From Euwallacea fornicatus (taxonomy: Eukaryota; Arthropoda; Insecta; Coleoptera; Curculionidae), in the NCBI RefSeq assembly GCF_040115645.1, contig NC_089551.1, positions 4,650,001 through 4,714,000 on the forward strand: a stretch of 64,000 nucleotides of DNA. Reading direction: 5' to 3'. The number at the start of each line of letters is the position of its first letter. Positions within the stretch are counted from its first letter, which is position 1. A program made the position numbers and the translations under genes. Below the pieces are notes generated by a model. That model was not told where the DNA came from and did no database searches. It saw only the letters and a list, made by a program, of their open reading frames with translations. Positions 55,784 through 64,000 of this stretch are shown in pieces.

Positions 55784-56629
55784 GTATTTAATAGGCCATA
55801 CAGCACACAGAAATCATCGACAGAAACGACCAAATATCTGTTATCCCAATTAATGGAAAATAGCAAAAATTTGTATCTGGAGGTTCCGTAACACGAACCG
55901 TTTAAAATTCGAATTTTCATGAATTCCATAGATTCTCCATTACGTGTCCTAACACGACTTTTTTTTTTTTTATGGAATGAATGTGGACGATCTGTTTCCA
56001 CGCCTCGATCCATTTAGAGGAAAGTAAGTTTCTTATGCGGTTTTTATGCACTCGTGTACGAAGTGGACGCGTTACGTTTCTTCTTCATCCAAAAACCTGA
56101 GTTGCGTAAACAACGAGGTAATTCTCTACACGCATAAAATATTGTAAAATTTGTTATTTCCTCATTCATTTTTACGAACGAAAGGGGCTGCCTCTTTGCA
56201 CAGTTTATAAATATCGCAATGAAGAGCGTGCCAGCACATAAATCAAAACTCGAACTTGGAACATCAATCATTGTTCTCCGAATTTACACATTGGATAACA
56301 GAAAGGTATCGATATTTCTCGGTGACAAAGCTTTATTTTCTAAGTGGTAGTTAAGGGTCTGCGCTAATTTAGGAATAGCGGCGTATAGCGAGTCGCAAAA
56401 GATCATATTTTAAATGGCAAAACCTAACGGGGAGATCAGAAAACTGTTTGTCCATCTGTTGTGACACCAGCCGGACCACGTGGTCGACACCACGACGTAG
56501 ATTCGTCACGATTGAGACAACTCACTAATTCACTAACAACTATTTACTTCACCAGTATTTCCAATAGGACACGATAGTACGAGTATTCAGAACACAAGGG
56601 ACTCAGCAGCAATATTTAATAATCTAATA
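55784..56629. other. Unrecognised stretch
   Basis: No gene recognised. GACCACGTGGTC at 56,474-56,485 is a perfect 12-bp palindrome containing an E-box (CACGTG) in a locally GC-rich segment. Confidence 0.4.
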
Positions 56630-56645
56630 ATAATTTGAATGAATC

Positions 56646-57173
56646 ATTTTTTTTTTTTTTTTTTTTTTTTGTGGCCGAGGAGGTGGAAATCTTCAAAAAG
56701 ACACCCGGCCGCTCCGGGTCGGGTAGTGTGGGATTCGAGCCTATGTCCGCCTACCCACTAAAACCACCCCCTCTCTTCTTATGGCCCCGGTATCGCCTGG
56801 TAGGCATTCCTTCGGGGCGCCCGGTCGTAAGAGCTACTCTCTATGCTTCCGTCCTTGTCCTTCTGTACCGTTCCCGCTCAATCTTCTTGACCATGCACTC
56901 AAACGCTCTCCACTTACACTCACTCTCTACGAGTTCATAGCCGATTGTCCTTCGGTCCAGGTTGAGTCCCGCTTTTCTGGCCTCATTCCGTTCGGTCTCC
57001 CACTCTGGACATCCCCAGATTGTGTGCTCTGGGGAGTCTGCAACTCCTGGCTCTTTACAGAACCAGCAGCCGTCACTCTCTTCAACCTTTATTCTGTGCA
57101 AGTATTTCCCGAACACTCCGTGTCCAGTAAACACCTGCGTTAGTTCGTACCCGGTCTTCGTCCATTAGCATGG
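56646..57173 (-). mobile_element. Young R1-clade insertion, 528 bp, 16-bp target duplication
   Basis: ATAATTTGAATGAATC flanks both sides (56,630-56,645 and 57,174-57,189), a perfect target duplication. A 24-base T-run (poly(A) on the minus strand) starts at about 56,647, followed by the family 3'UTR and the C-terminal part of the polyprotein. It is 5'-truncated, as is usual for target-primed reverse transcription. Confidence 0.95.
56841..57134 (-). pseudogene. R1-clade polyprotein C-terminus with cysteine-histidine knuckle
   Basis: 97 uninterrupted codons read FTGHGVFGKYLHRIKVEE, then CWFCKEPGVADSPEHTIWGC and PEWETERNEARKAG. The C-x2-C-x10-H-x4-C spacing is the nucleic-acid-binding knuckle typical of R1-clade ORF2 C-termini. 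The conserved tail W...F...M...E/R follows (KWRAFECMVKKIERER). No reverse transcriptase or endonuclease remains. The open frame fits a recent insertion. Confidence 0.9.
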
Positions 57174-57189
57174 ATAATTTGAATGAATC

Positions 57190-58255
57190 TAGAATAATGG
57201 AATCTCCATGAATGTCTTTTCGAATGTACGGGTTTTGACCACTTATATTACTGTGAAACCATGAGCGTACAACTGGTAACATGAATTTACCTAGAGCGCA
57301 TCGTTAAGGGTAGTTAGTAATTTAAACGGATGTTAGAGCTTTGGTCTAAGGTTAACTAAATTTTGATGATTTCGTTATATCAAAGAGAGGGCGTTTCTCA
57401 AATAAACCAGTGCTCTAATTGCGCTGTAACATCACCATTAAGTTCTCATGAGAAATCAAATAGGAGCAATGTAAAGGGAAATAGATCTCGGCGCAACATA
57501 GGGTGCTTGGTTTTAAGGATAAGGAGGTACATAACACATCATTATTTTTCTACGGTATATCATGCGGATGAACAGGGCTCCATTACTAGAATGAAGCAAC
57601 TAACAATTTGAATTATAATATACGGGGTGTTAAAAATATTTTTTTGCAATCGGTATATTTTCCTGGCGTGTAAGCCGTGAACTGCATGCTGACGTGATGA
57701 GCGAAATGTTCTTGAGCGTTTTGGAAATTTCTTATTCCATTAATTCCGATTTTTTACCCTATATACATAGATACGGAATATAGTTTAGGAAAAATAGCTA
57801 GAAAATAAACCAGATAATTGAAGAAATCAAGGAAAATGAGACTTCGCTTTGAAATGTGTGAATAAATGGATAAAAATTACCCACTTTTGGAGAAGCTGAC
57901 TGTAAAATCACTTTCGGCAGGTGCGGAAGTACGCCCGCTTTGTCAGTTCTGCAAATTTCCATTTTGTCATTTTATTACTTACTTCGTATTCATTGAACGT
58001 AGTTTCAGGTAAATGCTAAAAATTCCAAACTTATAAAATTTTACTCGGGGTGCCATGTGATCTATATATACTATATATCTATGTATATATAGATATTGAA
58101 GTTATCGGTGAAAAATTCAACAGAATGTAATCTGCACATCATTACTTCGCAATAATCTATTACGGCCACGTGAATTTTATGTTAATAAATACATTTCCAG
58201 CTTTTCCGTTTCCAACAGATAATCCGCCATCCCCCGGATTAATGCCAATTAGGTG
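57190..58255. other. AT-rich stretch with one unpaired end
   Basis: TA-CGGGGTGTTAAAAATA near 57,624 resembles a left end without a partner. A short TATATA-rich segment lies at 58,060-58,096. No genes. Confidence 0.4.
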
Positions 58256-58336
58256 TACAAGGTATCTCTGAATACAGTTTAACAAATTGGTTCATGCATC
58301 CAGGTCCAAAAATATAATGAAAACTTCAAATAAATA

Positions 58337-59037
58337 CAGGGTGGTCTATTAATAATGGGACAACGAAAAGTTGGAGATACTACACATTAAATGGTGACGA
58401 TTGGAGAAATTACGCCTTATCCGGAAGTTGATAGTTTCGGATATACAGGGTGTTGAAACTTAAAGTTGTAATTAATATTTCTGTCATTATTTTACAAATA
58501 TCTAGGTTAAACACCCGGAAATTTTGAGAGCAGTGTTTTTTAGGTGAAGAATGAGATACGTCTTGCAATTTCTGCGTCGTTCATAGAGGGCGCCACTTAC
58601 GGTCAATTTTATAGAATTTACAGTTGTTTTCCTGTACATGTAACATAAAATTTGATTAAAAATCTGGAAGAGCAATAATTTTTCAATTAATTAGGGATTA
58701 TTATTTTAATTCGATATCTCCATCCGTTTTCGAGGAACATCTATTTAATTAACACTATGTTTAAATTTGATAATAGGAGAAATTAAAAGCGAAACAAACC
58801 AAGTTTGTTTTTATGTTTTAGAGAAGACATTGAAAACTTAGCTTTAGAAAATTTCAAATATATAACCTAGATATTTTCAGAATAATTGTAAAAAAATTTA
58901 TTAGATTTTTAATAGTCGACACCTTGTATGTATCCGAAACTACTAATTTTTAGATAAAACATATTTTCTCTAATCATCACCATATTACGTGTTTTATCTC
59001 TAGCTTCCGGTTGTTCCATCGTTAATGAATTACCCTA
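58337..59037. mobile_element. Nested MITE 1, 701 bp, IR/DR-like ends
   Basis: TA-CAGGGTGGTCTATTAATAATGG is mirrored by CATCGTTAATGAATTACCCTA-TA. Inner motifs TA-CAGGGTGTTGAAAC at 58,446 (109 bp in) and CGACACCTTG-TA ending 58,926 (111 bp in). No transposase. Confidence 0.85.
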
Positions 59038-59065
59038 TATTGTAAGACCCTTTGTTTTCAGTATA

Positions 59066-59923
59066 CACGGTGTAAAATTGGCTTCTTGAGGATAATTTTT
59101 TATTAATATTTTCGAAACGCTTTGAAATAAATTAATGAAATTTTGTACTTTATTGTGACTTTTTGGGCTATTTCTTAAGTTTTAGAAAGAAATTGTCTTA
59201 TTTTTTTTAGGGGTCGATAATACAGGGGAATTGTGTTTTAAAAATATTTAAGTTTTTTGTTTTTAACCTGATAGACGATTTTATAGGAAAAATGTTACAT
59301 TTGAGGTTTTAACATAAAAACGTACTCTTGTCGAAAGTCTAAATATTCAACATTTTTAGAAAAAATCTGATTTAATAAATTGGTGAACACTATGTTTTAT
59401 TATAAAACGTTAGATTCAAAATATTTTTCATTCATTTTTTTTGTAATAATTGTAATTAAACACTGTTCCAGTGAGGATGAAAAACTACTGGACTTTATTA
59501 ATAAATGTTGTGTATTGAAAATGCAAAACATATTTTTTTGTTTAATTTCAACATCAACTGGGTTTTAAATCTGACAATTATTTAATAAAACATAGTAGCC
59601 ACTCAATTTTTTCAAAAAAACCGTTGAAATTTTAATTTTCAACAACAGTGTTTTTTATGTAAAAACCTTCAAATTTTATGTTTTTTTATAAAACGTTCAT
59701 AAAGTTAATTACAAAAAAGTTTAAATATTTTTGAAGTTAACTTTATGAAGAGTACTCTTCTGTATTACCCGCTTCTGTAAAAATATTACACTTTTTTTTA
59801 TTGAGACTCAAAAAAAGCACAAAAAGTTACAATAAATTGCAAAATTTCCGGAATTTGTCTCGAAATGTTTCGAAAATATTGATAAAAAAAAACCATCCTC
59901 GAGAATGAACCTTTCGCATCCTG
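59066..59923. mobile_element. Nested MITE 2, 858 bp
   Basis: TA-CACGGTGTAAAATTGGC is mirrored by TTTCGCATCCTG-TA, with GAGGATAATTTTTTATTAATA against GATAAAAAAAAACCATCCTC. Arms ~150 bp. Inner end-like motifs near 59,223 (TACAGGGGAA, 157 bp in) and 59,762 (CTTCTGTA, 161 bp in). No transposase. Confidence 0.8.
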
Positions 59924-60218
59924 TATATCCAAAAAGGGGCGCCTTTCGATACTTATATATTTATATGAAATTTTCATAATGTTTTTGGACCTAAAAGAAG
60001 TGGTTGAATTTATGGCACCATGCTCAGAGGCACCTTGTATAACGAATTGTAATCCAGTATAGGGATTGTGTTAGCACGTTAAAATCATTGAAGGGAAAAA
60101 TCCTCCACACATGCAATCAAAACGAGAATGAACGTTATTTTTAACACCCCAAGCAGAATTTTTTTCGTGTGGAAAATTTGTTTATAAGAATTTATACGAA
60201 TACAATTAAAAGGCTGTA

Positions 60219-61989
60219 CAGGGTGTCCAGAAATGAAGCGACCAACACTTAACGAGGTGATTTCACATCGAAAATGACTGTGACAAGTTCCTGTAACACT
60301 TCTTCACAATCTTAAAATTAATCGATCTACAGGGCGTTATAGTTAGATTTCAAAAATTATTTTTTTTAAGTAACCTTTTTGTTGGTTATCCGATTGTTTT
60401 AATATTTGACGCAATTATTACTTATGGTCTTTTGTATTATTGATTAAAATATTTATCTCTTAACGCTAAGGGTTTGAACTCGTCCTTGCCATCTACTTAA
60501 TAACTCATCACTTTTTAGGTTTTTGCTTTTTGTTGTCTACTGTTTCAAAAAATAAAAAAATTACTGAAAAAAGTTTACTTGTTTCGTCGCTCTAAAAGGA
60601 GGTATTTTTCAGAAAACCTAATTTTTAAATTTTTTTACACGGTGTGAATGCATTATTATTACAAGGACAAATGTAGAAACAATTTTGATAAATTTTACAG
60701 TGTAAAAATATTCCATCATTTTGTCTTATTTCTTCACACTTTTCAATAACTCCCCGCCTCAATTCGGGAGGGCCGCGCACTGCCGTACGATATATGTACC
60801 AGTGATTTCAAACATCTTTCAAAAAAAATCTGTGAAATTTAAGTCAGGAGATCTGGGGGCCCACTCGACAAATCCACTCCGTCTTATCCATTTTTCAGGA
60901 AATGTTTCATTCAAGAATGTCCTAATGTGGAGGAACTCCATATTGTAATAATCACATTGAGTTTCAAACTTGAAGGGGTACATCTTAAAAAAAAAATTAT
61001 ACAGAATAAGGATTCTATTATACATATTCACATAAGCCAAGGGATCTTCTAAACTTAAAGCGTGAATGTTGTGGTAATGAAAAGGACGAAGGAGTTATTC
61101 CCTTAAGACTTCGTGTACTGTACTTTTTGGCACGTTTCCTTGAGCATTAATTAATCTTACACTCAGATTTGGATTGTTCTCGATGGAATTTAAAATATGA
61201 TTTTCAACTTGAGGTGTTCATGTTCGCCTCTGACGATCTACGTCAAAAATTTTTGTCTTAAATGATCCACATTGTCCAGGCCTAGTGTTGGTGACACTAA
61301 ACAGTCGCGGTCGTAGAATTCCTTTGTGTGAATGTGTTTTAGCATGCACACGTCTTGTCGCAGATGCACTGCCCTCGGCTACACCATAACAGTAATGCAT
61401 ATCACGTAATTCAACTTTGGAGTAATTAACATTGTTCATTATGCTCTTTTTGAATTCAAAAATTTGTTATTGCCAAAGTATTAACACTTATTTTTACATT
61501 GCGCAATTTGCCAAAATTATTTCTACATTTGTTCTTGTTGTAATAATAACGCATTCACATCGTGCAAAACATTTTTGACAATAGATTTTCTCAAAAATAA
61601 CTCCTTTTAGAGCGATGAAACAAATAAATTTTTTTCAGTAATTTTGAGTACTCTTTTATTTTTTGAAACAGTAGACGACAAAAAGCAAAACTCTAAAAAG
61701 TTATAGGTTATTATATAGATGATAAGAGTGAGCGCAACCCTTTAGCGCTAAGGGATAAATGTCACCTTTTGACCAATAATACAAAAGGCCATAAGTAATA
61801 TTTGTGCCAAATTTCAAAAACAATCGGATAACCATCAAAAAAGTTATTTCAAAAAATTAATTATTGAAACCTAATTATAGCGCCCTGCAGATCCGTTATT
61901 TTTAAGCTTGCGAAGAAGTGTCATAACAACTCATTTTTAATGTAGAATCACCTCGTTAAGTGTTGGCCGTTTCATTTCCTGACACTCTG
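60219..61989 (-). mobile_element. DD41D element, 1.77 kb, ~490-bp terminal repeats
   Basis: TA-CAGGGTGTCCAGAAATGAAG on the left is mirrored by TTTCATTTCCTGACACTCTG-TA. The arms (about 60,219-60,705 and 61,497-61,989) share GTGTGAATGCATTATTATTACA against TGTAATAATAACGCATTCAC. Inner motifs TA-CAGGGCG at 60,330 (111 bp in) and CGCCCTG ending 61,887 (102 bp in). The transposase relic is between, minus. Confidence 0.85.
60821..61439 (-). pseudogene. DD41D transposase relic, catalytic core deleted
   Basis: ATG at 61,439 begins MNNVNYSKVELRDMHYCYG, the family N-terminal helix, followed by RPGQCGSFKTKI. Beyond a stop come the second DNA-binding segment (HILNSIENNPNLSVRLINA, GNVPKSTVHEVLRE) and LRPFHYHNIHALSLEDP. 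A deletion removes the first and second catalytic regions. The third region survives as KWIRRSGFVEWAPRSPDLNFTDFF, with its aspartate. The usual C-terminus was not found. About 200 of ~350 residues remain. Confidence 0.8.
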
Positions 61990-61991
61990 TA

Positions 61992-62409
61992 TAAATGTGT
62001 AGGGGTAAAGAGTATTGAATAAGCACTGATTTATCTAACTCCCCCCCCCAGTTTTGGTTCTTTCTTTCGCTCCATGATAAACTGTAAATACGTACCATTA
62101 ACAATGTTCAACAAGAACAGGCTCGATTTAAATTTCTTAAATGACTGTAACATTAATAAACCAATACATAAGCTCGTTGCTGAGAAAAGGGACCAAGGAA
62201 AATAATTATAATTTATATTCTAAGATGTTTTCGAGGTTTCGAAGCCGGGATTGTTTGAATTTGTTCCTAACGTTCCATTCACATCAGCGATGGACCTCTT
62301 TAAAAGTGATAAGGCGATAGGCGGATTGATATCTCGCGCTTCTCGACGCTCACGCAGGCAGCGACTTGCCGGCCACACTGCGCACGCACGCGCGCTCTCA
62401 GACCAGCGG
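61992..62409. other. Upstream region of the promoter candidate
   Basis: Mostly AT-rich, with a 9-C run at 62,041, becoming CpG-rich from about 62,330 (CTCGCGCTTCTCGACGCTC, GCGCACGCACGCGCGCTC). No transposon similarity found. Confidence 0.4.
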
Positions 62410-62450
62410 TATAAATACGACGCATAGCCCACCTGCTGCCGCAGTCATCG
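62410..62450 (+). promoter_or_regulatory. TATA-type promoter candidate with initiator
   Basis: TATAAATA at 62,410-62,417 is followed by GCAGTCATCG, whose A at 62,443 lies 33 bases from the start of the TATA box, close to the expected spacing for an arthropod initiator (TCAGT-like). The box lies at the edge of a CpG-rich island. It is not inside a recognisable transposon. Prediction from motif and spacing only. Confidence 0.45.
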
Positions 62451-62499
62451 TGAAGAAGCACGAGGAGGTGCTTCGCTCATTGCGTTATCAGTTTATATA

Positions 62500-62619
62500 A
62501 TGTCGACCGCAGATGAAGAGGAAGTGTTAGAGATGTTAGTTGCTACTTCACTAGCACCACATTTTGAATACACACACAACTTGACCGGATATAAAGGTTT
62601 TCGCAACATTACCAACTAA
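62500..62619 (+). CDS. Small open frame (39 codons) after the promoter candidate
   Basis: ATG at 62,500 is the first ATG after the predicted start site, 57 bases downstream. It reads MSTADEEEVLEMLVATSLAP and ends FRNITN at a stop at 62,617-62,619. The acidic start and higher GC fit a true N-terminus. The frame may continue through an unseen splice junction, since YKG/GTTTTC could be a weak donor near 62,595. The product is not recognised. It may be the first exon of a host gene running beyond the window or a chance frame. Confidence 0.3.
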   Translation: MSTADEEEVLEMLVATSLAPHFEYTHNLTGYKGFRNITN

Positions 62620-64000
62620 ATTAGTCGATATGGGGACTTCAACGTACCATTATATTACGCCAAATCTCTTTTTAACTGATTCTTCTATATTTCCATTACA
62701 GTACCTAAAGGATATCTATTATTATTTTTGCATTGAATGAGGTAAGAAAATAAGTTTGGTTCCCATCCGGTTAAAATCCGGTGGTAGCGCAAACAAATGC
62801 AATTTTTCACAAACATGTCAGAAACTAAAAAGAATTAACAATGCCGTTTAGACATACATACAATTTCAGTAATCCGGACATCGACTAATCCGGATGCTTC
62901 AGTTATCCCGACGGACTTTTTCGTGCGTCATGTAATCCCAATTTCGATATGGTTTGAATTAAACGGATCATTAATGAATGTTGTTTAATCAACGGTCGAA
63001 TCATGTGTTATTTCTCCTACGCGAGGAGTTTTACGTTTTCGTGGATTCGGGTCATCTTGTCTCAGATGAAAACACGAACATCTTTGAAACAGCCCTAAAA
63101 CACCTGTGAATAGCGTTTCTTGCCAGGTATAGGGAAGGAAAGTTATAAAAATAATAATACACGCACGTGTATGCGATTTTGCCCGGTTTTATATTGTCAT
63201 AATGCATTAATTTTTTATTGCACTGCGGCGTGCATAAAATTATTGAGAAATTTATAACACTGCTTGATGTATATTGATGTAATTTTAATAAAAAAATTGT
63301 GAATATTGTTTGTGTATAAAGGCTTTTAGAGCTTTTGCGCTGAGAGTCGCTTCCTTTGAAGGTATTATACCTTCAAATTATAAAATACTATTATTTTTTT
63401 AATGTGTAGTTTGTATGTGTGTATATGTTACCGGCAAAGCCCGATTTCAGACAAAAGCCGATCTAACTAGAAAAGGCTAGCGTTAACCATTAGACAATTT
63501 TGGATTTTCTTCGTCAAAATTAGCTTAAATTGAAAATCTTAGATAAAAGTGAATATGCAATTCAAAGCGGTTTTATTTAGTTAAAGCTTGTTTTGATTGG
63601 TATAGATCATTTGAAATTATCAGAATATGCACCAAAGTGCGGTATGAAACGGGCGCATAGCCGCTTCGGGTCGGGTCGTTTTGATTTAATTTTTCCCTTT
63701 TGCGATATTTTGTTTAATTTGGAGTGCGCTTGTTCATTTACCGAATAATTTCGTGTTTCATGTTATATTGAAATTAAGTAGATACTCGGGAAAAGTCCAA
63801 TAATATTTTTATAAATAAAGCAAAGTACTCCTGAAATTCATTGGAAAGTAGAGTTACGCATTTATAGCACTAGAAAGTGTTTAATTTACAACAAAAATAA
63901 GCTTTCGTCGATAGATCTTTTGATCGTATTGATTTATTCAGGAGTTGTAAATATAACTAAAAACTCCCCTTTTTCAATCTAGCTAAACTTTCCCAGCAAT
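62620..64000. other. AT-rich tail, possible pogo-like end
   Basis: CAGTAATCCGGACATCGACTAATCCGGATGCTTCAG starts at 62,867 (given in part here: CAGTAATCCGGAC, then TAATCCGGATG, then TTATCCCGACGGA). Repeated 'TAATCCGGA' blocks beginning with CAG are typical of pogo/Tigger ends, but no partner was found. Nothing else recognised. Confidence 0.3.

Larger units (their letters stand above)
58258..60037. mobile_element. Outer MITE containing two nested MITEs
   Basis: TA-CAAGGTATCTCTGAATACAG on the left is mirrored by AGAGGCACCTTG-TA on the right. Further in, AGGTCCAAAAATATAATGAAAA matches TTTTCATAATGTTTTTGGACCT. Without its two insertions it would be only ~215 bp. The inserts at 58,337-59,037 and 59,066-59,923 lie at TA sites inside it. 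Confidence 0.8.

Noticed and set aside
55729..56013. 94-codon minus-strand frame
   Set aside because: Runs through a homopolymer A tract and partly through a MITE arm. No motif.
1..64000. tRNA, rRNA, CRISPR arrays and bacterial operons
   Set aside because: No tRNA B-box with a matching A-box, no rRNA-like segment, no regularly spaced short repeats. All evidence points to nuclear arthropod DNA.

Overview
The window reads as non-coding, transposon-choked nuclear DNA of an arthropod, most likely an insect. It is AT-rich and has no operons, ribosome binding sites or dense long ORFs. Nearly every recognisable protein belongs to the Tc1/mariner superfamily (DD41D 'rosa-like', DD34D mariner and DD34E Tc1-like) or to an R1-clade non-LTR retrotransposon. 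The insect order cannot be fixed from the sequence. No complete host gene was recognised. Two GC-richer spots (16.27-16.38 kb and 62.4-62.6 kb) could be first exons or promoters of host genes.

Layout. 1-4.3 kb: R1-clade relics on the minus strand, a 38-bp minisatellite and a partial MITE. 4.3-12.4 kb: mostly unrecognised AT-rich DNA with hairpins and a 1.35-kb foldback element (9,133-10,486). 12.46-15.21 kb: a broken DD41D element whose right end is interrupted by a deleted mariner. 15.2-19.2 kb: a possible exon, a foldback element and two MITEs. 19.3-23.2 kb: DD41D relics. 23,503-25,872: the best preserved DD41D element, with catalytic triad intact. 25.9-36.4 kb: palindromic DD41D derivatives, a second DD41D relic (29.3-31.2 kb), a near-perfect 1.5-kb palindrome (32,284-33,796), a Mos1-like mariner and a solo LTR. 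38.2-43.1 kb: a foldback MITE, a Tc1-like relic and a 2.1-kb DD41D element with ~415-bp inverted repeats. 45.5-55.8 kb: mariner relics and foldback elements. 56,646-57,173: a young R1-clade insertion with target duplication. 58,258-60,037: three MITEs nested in one another. 60.2-62 kb: another DD41D element. 62.4 kb: a TATA-type promoter candidate.

How it fits together. Most elements share the terminal motif TA-CAGGGTG (TA is the duplicated target). Many also carry a second copy of this motif in the same orientation about 110 bp inside each end, as in the IR/DR ends of some Tc1-like transposons. Only one transposase (24,135-25,284) keeps all catalytic residues and nearly full length. The rest are non-autonomous derivatives that may have depended on related transposases. 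At least three elements are 'snap-back' palindromes in which both arms derive from the 3' end of a transposase gene. All coordinates were read by eye and element ends may be off by a few bases.
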